From positions 1-25,668 of the IMG/VR virus record IMGVR_UViG_3300006332_000008: DNA of 25,668 nt. One strand, given 5' to 3'. The translations under genes and the position numbers were made by a program. Source of the DNA: a virus. Below, piece by piece: positions 5,201-10,914 of the stretch. The stretch's first letter is position 1. Each line of letters starts with the position of its first letter. A model generated the notes under the pieces. It was not told where the DNA came from. It did not search any database and worked only from the letters and a program-made list of their open reading frames with translations.

Positions 5201-5210
5201 CCCTCTTTTT
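5182..5210 (-). terminator. Bidirectional-looking intrinsic terminator
   Basis: A near-perfect palindrome: AAAAAGAGGGTTT on one side and AAACCCTCTTTTT on the other, around a 2-base centre at 5196-5197. On the minus strand the stem is followed by T6, ending the transcript of the 53-residue gene; the plus strand has an equally good T run. Confidence 0.9.
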
Positions 5211-5232
5211 ATTTAATTGTGGTAATTGTCCG

Positions 5233-5394
5233 TTAAACTAATAATTCTGAACATACCCTCCTACAACTATTGTGGTCATCTTCGCAATCAATTAAGCACT
5301 CAAAGTATTCGTCTATTTTATCATCTTGTGATGATTGATTGACACCATGTTTCCAGTGTGCCATTTGATTGAATGTTATTAAACTGTTGGACAA
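5233..5394 (-). CDS. 53-residue twin-CX3C miniprotein with TTG start
   Basis: The start is taken as TTG at 5392-5394 because AAGGAGGT (5399-5406) lies 5 bases from it, while the in-frame ATG at 5362-5364 has no ribosome site; the ATG form would have 43 residues. Cys33-x3-Cys37 and Cys44-x3-Cys48, separated by 6 residues within DEYFECLIDCEDDHNSCRRVC, suggest a helical hairpin held by disulfides or metal. The protein is acidic. It is followed by the strong terminator at 5182-5210 and may be a single-gene transcript from the late promoter at 5484. Similar small Cys-paired proteins are familiar from marine myoviruses; function unknown. Confidence 0.65.
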   Translation of the reverse strand: MSNSLITFNQMAHWKHGVNQSSQDDKIDEYFECLIDCEDDHNSCRRVCSELLV

Positions 5395-5519
5395 TTAGAC
5401 CTCCTTGTAAACTATTGACTCATAATATATGAGGTTTCAGTTCATCTTGTTATCTCCTAATTGTACCTTTCGGTGACTACCATTATTTATACATTTGTTA
5501 TGATATTAACACGTATCAG
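5395..5519 (-). promoter_or_regulatory. Gene-free leader with T4-type late promoter
   Basis: No convincing frame. TATAAATA (5484-5491, minus strand), the exact T4 late promoter, stands about 90 bases before the TTG start of the 53-residue gene. Behind it are AGGAG sites followed only by very short frames (for example ATG GTA GTC ending after 8 codons), and AAGGAGGT at 5399-5406, which serves the TTG. Confidence 0.6.
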
Positions 5520-6158
5520 TTAATACAAATTAACCCAATTTCTATCTTCAAAGTAATCCTCATATGAGTAAGTTCTATGATGTGCTAATGGGAAACTTAC
5601 AGATAATCTAACTGTATTAGATGTTGCTCTATGAGGATAATTCTTTGGTATCCATATTGTATCTCCTGGTTTCATATTAACATCTATAATTGGGTCATCT
5701 TTAATATCCATTAAGTATCTTTGTTGTCTAGTATCTGTTACTTCATCCCACACTTTCCAATTAGTTTCACCTTCACATTGAACTATAACATTATCATTAT
5801 AGTCAAAATGTGTACCAAAATGATGTTTAATAGATGTATTCATACAGATATAAATGTGTGCATCTGCCTGAAATCCATACTCCTTCTCTAACATTTTAGC
5901 GAAGTCATTTATGTTCTTAGTAGATCTCGACATGTCTGAAATAAAGACAATATAGTTATCTAACACCTCCCTAAGTAATGAAGGTGGTAAACAACTATAG
6001 TCTTTAGTCCATTCAGTATTTTGCCATTTAAGACCAGGTTCGTCACCCAATATATTAACTCTACTGGCAGACATTAATGGTCTTATGTTAATTAAATACT
6101 CTAATTCTTTCCAACTAAAAAGACTATCCCAATACGATTGTTCATAATACGGTTTCAT
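5520..6158 (-). CDS. JmjC/cupin-like Fe(II)/2-oxoglutarate oxygenase
   Basis: The 212-residue protein contains HHFGTHFDYNDNVIVQCEG, giving an HxD pair at His117 and Asp119, and later MKPGDTIWIPKNYPHRA with a distal His176. This is the two-His-one-carboxylate facial triad on a double-stranded beta-helix. WKVW (134-137) and the LSVSFPL strand also fit cupin/JmjC hydroxylases. Enzymes of this fold hydroxylate amino acids in proteins, nucleobases or small molecules; which applies here is unknown. It is the last gene of the overlapping ParB-like/Dam operon and overlaps the two-TM gene by 17 bases, so a DNA- or protein-modification role with those neighbours is possible. No signal peptide. Confidence 0.7.
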   Translation of the reverse strand: MKPYYEQSYWDSLFSWKELEYLINIRPLMSASRVNILGDEPGLKWQNTEWTKDYSCLPPSLLREVLDNYIVFISDMSRSTKNINDFAKMLEKEYGFQADAHIYICMNTSIKHHFGTHFDYNDNVIVQCEGETNWKVWDEVTDTRQQRYLMDIKDDPIIDVNMKPGDTIWIPKNYPHRATSNTVRLSVSFPLAHHRTYSYEDYFEDRNWVNLY

Positions 6159-6567
6159 CTTTCTTCTTATCTTTTGAAGGATAAACTGATTTAACTATAC
6201 CATAACTAACACCACCACCAAGAGTAAGTATTAATAATGGTATCCAATATTCAGCAATTAATATTACTCCTATGCCAATAGGTAGTAATGCTAATACACC
6301 TAATCCACTACCTCCATTACCATTAAATGCCCACTCAAATGCAGTTGGTCCAGTGTATCTGGTTCTTTCTGCATGACGTTCAAATTGATTGTAATCTCTT
6401 GGTTGTGAATTATTCATTGGACCTTTATATAATACTCGGAGTACCTCTTGACCGTACATATTCTCAGCAACAGATTGTGCTTCTGATTCATACATACAAT
6501 CTTCAATAATAACGGTACGATTGTGACCGTTATCCCTTGCTAATAATACTTCCCATTTGTTAGTCAT
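6142..6567 (-). CDS. Two-transmembrane-segment hypothetical protein
   Basis: 141 residues. The N-terminal 85 are soluble (MTNKWEVLLARDNGHNRTV, then a charged helix). Residues about 88-105 (GLGVLALLPIGIGVILIA) and 107-127 form two hydrophobic helices split by EYW, and the tail PSKDKKKDETVL is strongly basic. It would be a membrane-anchored protein with both ends on the same side. Its ATG overlaps the stop of the 45-residue gene (ATGA) and its end overlaps the oxygenase gene by 17 bases. Function unknown. Confidence 0.65.
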   Translation of the reverse strand: MTNKWEVLLARDNGHNRTVIIEDCMYESEAQSVAENMYGQEVLRVLYKGPMNNSQPRDYNQFERHAERTRYTGPTAFEWAFNGNGGSGLGVLALLPIGIGVILIAEYWIPLLILTLGGGVSYGIVKSVYPSKDKKKDETVL

Positions 6568-6701
6568 AGGTTTGATAATACATCATAAACAGCATCTGAT
6601 TCGGTTCCTATTACTGAAGAAACCCAATCATCTTCTTGCTCTTGACAGTTGTCATAATTCTCATCATATTCAACTGTTGGAACAAATAGTCTCTTAGTCA
6701 T
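6564..6701 (-). CDS. 45-residue acidic miniprotein
   Basis: The start ATG (6699-6701) lies inside the last codons of the preceding 57-residue gene, and the stop overlaps the next ATG (ATGA), so this is a coupled gene in the ParB/Dam operon. A longer form from ATG 6747-6749 exists, but it would overlap the 57-residue gene over most of its extension; GAGG about 9 bases upstream favours the short form. The product is acidic, with a DENYDNCQEQEDDW stretch near residues 13-26. No family recognised. Confidence 0.6.
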   Translation of the reverse strand: MTKRLFVPTVEYDENYDNCQEQEDDWVSSVIGTESDAVYDVLSNL

Positions 6702-6867
6702 AACCAAAACCTCGGTTGATAATTTGTCTTGTTTTTTCCTTCTCATCATATAATTTTTGAAGAGAAGTTTTTAGTTTGATAAGTTCCTCATCATTATATA
6801 AATGGGGATTCTTAAGTGCCTTTCGGATGTACTTAATTTGTAACTTATCGGAGAAGAATTTCCTCAT
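6694..6867 (-). CDS. 57-residue basic helical miniprotein
   Basis: It opens at ATG 6865-6867, overlapping the stop of the Dam gene (ATGA), and ends at TAA 6694-6696 inside the start of the 45-residue gene. Its product, starting MRKFFSDKLQIKYIRKALKN, is Lys-rich and probably two helices (second: DEELIKLKTSLQKLYDEKEK). Overlaps at both ends identify it as a true member of the operon. A nucleic-acid binding or adaptor role would fit the charge but is not demonstrated. Confidence 0.65.
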   Translation of the reverse strand: MRKFFSDKLQIKYIRKALKNPHLYNDEELIKLKTSLQKLYDEKEKTRQIINRGFGYD

Positions 6868-7421
6868 GCTTGTAGTATAAGAGATTGAATAGGACTTGTG
6901 GTGAGATCTTGTGACACTTTATCGAATGGCACATATAATGTACCATACTTACCAAATACTTCATTGAAGTGAGTAAGATTGTCACCAAGATATATTATAG
7001 CAGATTGAAATGGTGATGCACTCTTAGCATCACCAAATCTCATGCGTTTGTTAATAGCAATCCAAGGATAATTGCAACATGATTTCCACCATTTAGTAGA
7101 TACATCTAGTTTAATTAATAACACTAACTCTTTAGCATTTCCCTGTTCATATTGTGATACAGCGTATGGAATCCATTCCTTACTATTACTATAAGGATGA
7201 TTCATAAACACTTTACCATGCCATTTATGTGATAAACCATCATCACTTTCATCATAATAGTTATTAGCAGGTACATTAGGATTGTCCTTACTATTACAAC
7301 ATGGGTCGAGGTCAATCGTACCAAAGAACTTAACAACATCTCCTACAAAATCAGTAGGAGTGTTCCATTTATCAGTACGATTACCAGTCGTTTGTGTTAA
7401 TGCTTGAAGAGCAGTTGTCAT
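6864..7421 (-). CDS. dam: Phage Dam-type DNA N6-adenine methyltransferase
   Basis: 185 residues with the layout of the phage N-6-adenine methyltransferase family (PF05869 type). It has WNTPTDF near residues 19-25, the AdoMet-site strand IDLDPCCNS at 36-44, a catalytic motif IV at 74-77 in VFMNHPYSNSKEW, and a C-terminal strand YGTLYVPF. Members of this family act as Dam enzymes, usually on GATC. The catalytic tetrapeptide is NHPY instead of the usual NPPY, a substitution that may affect activity. It overlaps the ParB-like gene by 4 bases and the 57-residue gene by 4 bases. Likely role: protection of phage DNA or marking for another enzyme; the MutH/Sau3AI-like nuclease encoded at 8872-9477 belongs to a GATC-cutting family. 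Confidence 0.85.
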   Translation of the reverse strand: MTTALQALTQTTGNRTDKWNTPTDFVGDVVKFFGTIDLDPCCNSKDNPNVPANNYYDESDDGLSHKWHGKVFMNHPYSNSKEWIPYAVSQYEQGNAKELVLLIKLDVSTKWWKSCCNYPWIAINKRMRFGDAKSASPFQSAIIYLGDNLTHFNEVFGKYGTLYVPFDKVSQDLTTSPIQSLILQA

Positions 7422-8440
7422 TTGTTAGAAGGTTTATCAGCATCAATAACTAAATTGTATCTTTTAAGTAAATCATCACCTATAGATGTAGAATTAGGGT
7501 CATCATTGTGTTCTTTAATGATACGCAATGCACCAACAATTCCTGTTGTAGAACCAGAGATACCTTCATACCATGTTACTCTCTTTTTCTCAACTAACTT
7601 GTTATCAATGAAATCATTAATGGATACTAACTTCTCTTTAGCACCACCACCTATCTTAGCATCTTTAATGAATTTGTAAAGTGTTGATAGAATAATAACC
7701 ATATCACTACGAATAGAAGTTATTATTTTCTTTTGATTCTTTGGTTGTCTCCAATTCTTATTTTGTTGTAGTTCAATCAACTTGGAACATGCCTTAGATA
7801 CAATGGGTACACCAAATTTGTTAATTGCTTGCCTCCATTGATACTCTCCAGTCATGGGGCATCCTTCTTCATCACCAAGATAATCATATCCATCAATGTA
7901 AACACCACATTCAACTAGATTATCATTATATTTAACAGCATCAGGCAGTCCAAATGCCAAACCTGCTTTCATTTTATCTACATGAGTTGGGTCTTTACGA
8001 TTGTTATTTAAAGCATAGAATACTGCTGCTTCTATTTCTAAACAATCTTGAAGAGATCTATCTTCAGGATGTTCAATATAAAGACATGGGAGAAGTTCAG
8101 GGTCACCTCCTTCTGTTGCTGCTAGGTCTAATATTGCTGTATGTTGTCCATCAACATCAACAAGTTTACCATTAGGTCTAATTGCAACAATTAGAGGTCT
8201 TGCAAAGTGTCTTTGAAACTTTCCATAAGTGTTGAGTTGTAGAGTTGAAATTAATCGTTGTACTCTACGAGATACATATAATCTTTGAGGGTCTACTTGA
8301 CCTGGTTTTAACCAATGACCAAAAATTCCTTTTTCAATTTTTAGTTTTGATTTTATCTCATTAAAAATCGAGGTCAACGACACTAAGTCATCATCCTCGT
8401 CATCAAATTCTGGACCTTCTAGGTACGGTATAGTTGTCAT
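7418..8440 (-). CDS. ParB/Srx-like nuclease-domain protein
   Basis: 340 residues. The segment RPLIVAIRPNGKLVDVDGQHTA (81-102, DGQHT at 97-101) matches the DGxHR-type core of ParB/sulfiredoxin-like domains, which use a nucleotide-binding fold and in phages are often fused or linked to DNA modification enzymes. The remaining C-terminal two thirds is helical and unassigned. In T4-like relatives the function of such proteins is unclear: CTPase, nuclease or DNA binding are options. It is the first gene of an operon with Dam, driven by the consensus promoter at 8515-8543, with a 70-base leader that contains a 4-codon frame (ATG TCT CTA AAC TAA) preceded by AAAGGA. Its stop overlaps the Dam start (ATGA). 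Confidence 0.7.
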   Translation of the reverse strand: MTTIPYLEGPEFDDEDDDLVSLTSIFNEIKSKLKIEKGIFGHWLKPGQVDPQRLYVSRRVQRLISTLQLNTYGKFQRHFARPLIVAIRPNGKLVDVDGQHTAILDLAATEGGDPELLPCLYIEHPEDRSLQDCLEIEAAVFYALNNNRKDPTHVDKMKAGLAFGLPDAVKYNDNLVECGVYIDGYDYLGDEEGCPMTGEYQWRQAINKFGVPIVSKACSKLIELQQNKNWRQPKNQKKIITSIRSDMVIILSTLYKFIKDAKIGGGAKEKLVSINDFIDNKLVEKKRVTWYEGISGSTTGIVGALRIIKEHNDDPNSTSIGDDLLKRYNLVIDADKPSNK

Positions 8441-8514
8441 ATTCTTGACTATGTAAATGGTTAGGTCATTAGTTTAGAGACATGGAACAATTTCCTTTGC
8501 GGTCTGTGATAGTA

Positions 8515-8543
8515 ATTATATAAGATAAATCAAAAAATGTCAA
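8515..8543 (-). promoter_or_regulatory. Consensus sigma70 promoter of the ParB/Dam operon
   Basis: On the minus strand TTGACA (8538-8543), exactly 17 bases, TATAAT (8515-8520): a perfect host-type promoter. Start of transcription about 8508. The leader contains GGAAATTGTTCC (8488-8499), a short inverted repeat that could be an operator. The AACTGGCA box of the other early promoters is absent here. Confidence 0.9.
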
Positions 8544-8572
8544 TAATATTATGAATCTTAAACATTTCTTAA

Positions 8573-8872
8573 TTAAATGTTAGGACTATAATCTTTTTCC
8601 CAAACCATATATTCAGGATTATTGACTTCATTATTCTTCCATATACCATAGAAGTGCATCTTAATTACATCAAATCCAAATTCTTCATTGATGTTTTTAC
8701 CTGCTACTTTTGCAAGTTTACAAAAAGCAGGGGCATGTCCATAAGTTAGATATCTCCACTCTGGACACTCTCTAGCATATTTGTACCAACTACGAAGAAT
8801 AGTGGTATCAGAACTTGGTTTTGCAATCTGATTGCGAATAAACTCTTCAAGGATTTCAACAGAATAATACAT
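8573..8872 (-). CDS. 99-residue partner of the MutH-like gene, unknown
   Basis: The ATG (8870-8872) shares a base with the stop codon of the MutH-like gene (TAATG), so translation is coupled. The protein is aromatic-rich (RSWYKYARECPEWRYLTYGH, later KMHFYGIWKNNE) and probably alpha-helical with no membrane segment. Constant pairing with a nuclease would suggest a specificity, inhibitor or accessory role, but only this one locus is visible. No family recognised. It is followed by a gap holding the next operon's promoter. Confidence 0.65.
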   Translation of the reverse strand: MYYSVEILEEFIRNQIAKPSSDTTILRSWYKYARECPEWRYLTYGHAPAFCKLAKVAGKNINEEFGFDVIKMHFYGIWKNNEVNNPEYMVWEKDYSPNI

Positions 8873-9477
8873 TAAATGTTAAAAAGTAGATTTTCAAATT
8901 TACGAGTAAGATAAAATGCCATATACTTATTCTTTAGTTGTTGACCATTATATACTAATGGAGTGTACTTACCTTCCTTATTCTTAGATGCTTTAGTTCT
9001 AATTTGTAGTAGTTTGTTAACTCCATTCTTATCTCTAGGTCCATTGAATGTTTTTAATTGTTCACCATTGTTATATGATGAACGAACACACTCACTAACA
9101 TAATCCCAATCTTCAGATAGTTTATCAAATATCAAAGGAGATGTATATCTATTGAAAATAAGATCTGTATCAAACTTACCTTCTTTAGTGAATCTAATAA
9201 ACCAGCAATTACTTAACTTTGCAAATACTTTACTCTGTTTAAATGATACTCCATTAATCAGTTCATCTAAAACATGTTTTAATTGAGTAACAGCAATAGT
9301 TTGTCCTGTTTTGAATGATTTACCTTCACCATCATCAAAATCAAGTAGACCAGAACACAACTCTTTACCTAATAGTTTCTCAATTATTTGTCCTCTCTTG
9401 CCTTTGTTTCTACCATAGTTAGGTATCAAACTTTTATCAAGAGAGTCAAACTTAGATTTTGCTTCTCGAAGTAACAT
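8872..9477 (-). CDS. MutH/Sau3AI-like restriction-type endonuclease
   Basis: 201 residues from the ATG at 9475-9477. NKGKRGQIIEKLLG (about 24-37) matches the KGxxGxxxExxLG helix of MutH/Sau3AI nucleases, with Glu33 as the first catalytic acid. LDFDDGEGKSFKT (45-57) resembles the D(F)...ExK active-site strand, with Asp46, Glu51 and Lys53; the Asp-Glu spacing is two residues shorter than in MutH. Known members cut at GATC. A frame extension to ATG 9543 exists (MDVPLGSLPKKELTSASYF...), but it is made entirely by the conserved leader element, so I treat it as non-native; the GTG in that leader has AGGAG at 6 bases and is an alternative start. A structured 240-base leader precedes the gene. Likely function: cleaving host or competing phage DNA, or phage DNA processing. 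Confidence 0.65.
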   Translation of the reverse strand: MLLREAKSKFDSLDKSLIPNYGRNKGKRGQIIEKLLGKELCSGLLDFDDGEGKSFKTGQTIAVTQLKHVLDELINGVSFKQSKVFAKLSNCWFIRFTKEGKFDTDLIFNRYTSPLIFDKLSEDWDYVSECVRSSYNNGEQLKTFNGPRDKNGVNKLLQIRTKASKNKEGKYTPLVYNGQQLKNKYMAFYLTRKFENLLFNI

Positions 9478-9486
9478 GACAATAAT

Positions 9487-9553
9487 AAAATAGCTAGCGG
9501 ATGTTAGTTCTTTCTTCGGTAGCGAACCGAGAGGCACATCCATCTCCTCGTAA
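9487..9553 (-). promoter_or_regulatory. 67-base conserved 5' leader element (L), copy b
   Basis: 66/67 identical to 1859-1925. It ends 9 bases before the ATG of the MutH-like gene. The hairpin is TCGGT-TCGCT-ACCGA, where the single base change (9521) opens one pair relative to copy a. It carries GAGGAG at its 5' end, far from the ATG, and in-frame ATGGATGTG codons that would extend the nuclease by 22 residues if used. Confidence 0.6.
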
Positions 9554-9563
9554 GTGATAGGGT

Positions 9564-9717
9564 GAGCGAAAACAAAACTGAGGGTCTATTGTGCATTACC
9601 CCAACGGTCATGTGACTGCTTCTATTAGACTTACAGGACGTAATTTCTCTGCTGAACAGAGACAACCATAGATCCTTGCATTTGTCAGTCTAGTCGGGAA
9701 CTCGTTTGTTTTCGCTC
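9564..9717 (-). ncRNA. Structured 5' leader closed by a 13-bp helix
   Basis: A perfect 13-bp helix GAGCGAAAACAAA/TTTGTTTTCGCTC joins 9705-9717 with 9564-9576. The consensus promoter at 9722 starts transcription at about 9715, so the helix brings the very 5' end of the message to base about 150. Inside are a TCTCTG/CAGAGA hairpin (9646-9662), a GTCA/TGAC hairpin and a TCTAT/ATAGA pairing. No U run follows, so the RNA continues into leader L and the MutH-like gene. No family recognised; a riboswitch-like or 5'-end protecting structure is possible. Confidence 0.6.
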
Positions 9718-9721
9718 CTCT

Positions 9722-9765
9722 ATTATAATAGATCTCGTTGCCTTGTGTCAACTCAGTAGACAGTT
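9722..9765 (-). promoter_or_regulatory. Consensus promoter of the MutH-like gene with AACTG box
   Basis: On the minus strand AACTGTCT (9758-9765) is 3 bases after the stop codon of the 65-residue gene. It is followed by TTGACA (9746-9751), an 18-base spacer and TATAAT (9722-9727). Box to -10 distance is 30 bases, as in the promoters at 1344 and 10871, although two of the eight box bases differ. Confidence 0.8.
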
Positions 9766-9767
9766 AT

Positions 9768-9965
9768 TCAACCGCCATAACCTAAGTGTAATTTCTGTAT
9801 CATATTCTCAAGTTGATACCTCACCTCCTGATATGCTTCAGCAGTTAATAGTTTCTCTTTCTTTGCTTTAACTTCTAACTCTTTCATATATGATAAGAAC
9901 GCATCCTTTAATAGTTGCTTTTCTCTATCATCTAATAAGATGCACTCAGGCAATTCAATGTCCAT
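9768..9965 (-). CDS. 65-residue coiled-coil-like hypothetical protein
   Basis: A short protein of alternating charged and hydrophobic residues (DDREKQLLKDAFLSYMKELEVKAKKEK... ending in HLGYGG), predicted fully helical and possibly coiled coil. Its start follows the stop of the 100-residue gene by 2 bases, with GAGGGAG upstream as the ribosome site. It is the last gene of the small-gene operon that starts at 10848. No function recognised. Confidence 0.6.
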   Translation of the reverse strand: MDIELPECILLDDREKQLLKDAFLSYMKELEVKAKKEKLLTAEAYQEVRYQLENMIQKLHLGYGG

Positions 9966-9967
9966 TG

Positions 9968-10270
9968 TTAATACTCCCTCTTCTCTGACATATAATAATC
10001 ACCTAAAGTTCCACTCATTAGAGTTTCACTAATATCACCATTAGGTGTACTAATGGTTGGTTCAATATGATTATTCTTCTTACCAAATGGTAATGGTGGT
10101 GCGTGAGGATTAGGTATATTTTGAACCAAAGTTATAACCTCATCTCTTATTTTCATTAATTCATCATAACATTTCTGATTATGTGAACATGACCTAAGAT
10201 GATTGTCTGGTTTATACAAGGACTCCAACATTAGAGTCCTTGCTCTGTCCCACTTTTCGTTGTCTTCCAT
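9968..10270 (-). CDS. 100-residue hypothetical protein
   Basis: ATG at 10268-10270 shares a base with the stop of the preceding 47-residue gene (TAATG). The N-terminal half is helical with Cys/His spacing SCSHNQKCYDE at about residues 27-37. The C-terminal half is Pro/Asn-rich and probably disordered (NIPNPHAPPLPFGKKNN). No family recognised; it belongs to the operon of small early genes. Confidence 0.65.
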   Translation of the reverse strand: MEDNEKWDRARTLMLESLYKPDNHLRSCSHNQKCYDELMKIRDEVITLVQNIPNPHAPPLPFGKKNNHIEPTISTPNGDISETLMSGTLGDYYMSEKREY

Positions 10271-10413
10271 TAACTTTGCGTTGTGTATTCTATTTCAACT
10301 CCATCAAATGAAGCATCATCATATTCGAGGTCATCATCAAATGATTCAGGTATTAAACCAGGAGATTGGTCTGAGACATCAACTCCTGGTATTTTATTCT
10401 TTTCTAAGTCCAT
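10270..10413 (-). CDS. 47-residue acidic miniprotein
   Basis: ATG 10411-10413 lies inside the end of the preceding basic gene and is preceded by GAGGAA; the stop TAA (10270-10272) overlaps the next ATG. The product, MDLEKNKIPGVDVSDQSPGL then FDDDLEYDDASFDG, is strongly acidic and probably unstructured. The preceding 56-residue product is strongly basic, so the two could bind each other, which is only a charge-based inference. Confidence 0.6.
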   Translation of the reverse strand: MDLEKNKIPGVDVSDQSPGLIPESFDDDLEYDDASFDGVEIEYTTQS

Positions 10414-10574
10414 CGTTCTTCCTCATAATGAGATTTGGTTTTAGTTTTTGATTTGGAGTTATCCTCCCCTCTATATTCAGATCTGTTTGTACCTCGTTGT
10501 CTCTTATCCCTTAGTGATTTACCTGGTGAAGAGTATCCTCTTTCAGAACCACCTCGTCTATAAGTTTTACCCAT
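10404..10574 (-). CDS. 56-residue basic, disordered miniprotein
   Basis: It starts at ATG 10572-10574 and stops at TAG 10404-10406, overlapping the next gene by 10 bases. The sequence is Arg/Lys/Gly/Ser-rich (MGKTYRRGGSERGYSSPGKS, KSKTKTKSHYEEERW) with hardly any hydrophobic residues, typical of an unstructured nucleic-acid or protein binding tail. No ribosome site is evident. Function unknown. Confidence 0.55.
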   Translation of the reverse strand: MGKTYRRGGSERGYSSPGKSLRDKRQRGTNRSEYRGEDNSKSKTKTKSHYEEERWT

Positions 10575-10617
10575 GTGTCTGAAAATTCACAGTTAATGAA
10601 CTACATTTGTATATATG

Positions 10618-10848
10618 TTAATTTCGGTTCTCATTTGCCTTTGCTTCTAATTCAGCAAGTACCCTTGGATTATTAAAATCTAATGGGTCATCAAATGCTT
10701 TAACAAGTTTTAATTCATCAAAACAAAATCCCGAACCTCTAAGGAAATCGTCAACATAATCAACTACTTCATCAAGATAGTTTGAATCAAATGATTTAGT
10801 AGTCGTTCCTCCATTTTCATCAATGGATTGCAAATAAAATGAGGGCAT
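10618..10848 (-). CDS. 76-residue hypothetical protein, first gene of a small-gene operon
   Basis: I use the ATG at 10846-10848; an in-frame TTG at 10858-10860 would add 4 residues (MSRK) but lacks a better ribosome site. The protein opens with a strand-like MPSFYLQSIDENGGTTTKSF, then an acidic helix (DEVVDYVDDFL) and an Ala/Glu-rich C-terminus. The promoter at 10871-10914 starts transcription about 16 bases before the ATG. It is the first gene after the late virion block and probably early expressed. Function unknown. Confidence 0.65.
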   Translation of the reverse strand: MPSFYLQSIDENGGTTTKSFDSNYLDEVVDYVDDFLRGSGFCFDELKLVKAFDDPLDFNNPRVLAELEAKANENRN

Positions 10849-10870
10849 CTTTCTGCTCAAATACTTCGCC

Positions 10871-10914
10871 AGTATAGCAGATTTTTGCCCTCTTTGTCTA
10901 CCCCTATGCCAGTT
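10871..10914 (-). promoter_or_regulatory. Early-type promoter with AACTGGCA box at the virion-block border
   Basis: On the minus strand AACTGGCA (10907-10914) overlaps the TAA of the last glycine-rich gene. It is followed by TAGACA (10895-10900), an 18-base spacer and TATACT (10871-10876) with a TGC extended -10. Box to -10 is 30 bases. It separates late from early-type genes. Confidence 0.7.

Noticed and set aside
9478-9543. N-terminal extension of the MutH-like protein to ATG 9543
   Set aside because: The extra 22 codons are entirely leader L, which also occurs out of frame in front of another gene; the ATG lies directly against GAGGAG with no spacing. The GTG alternative is kept as a possibility.
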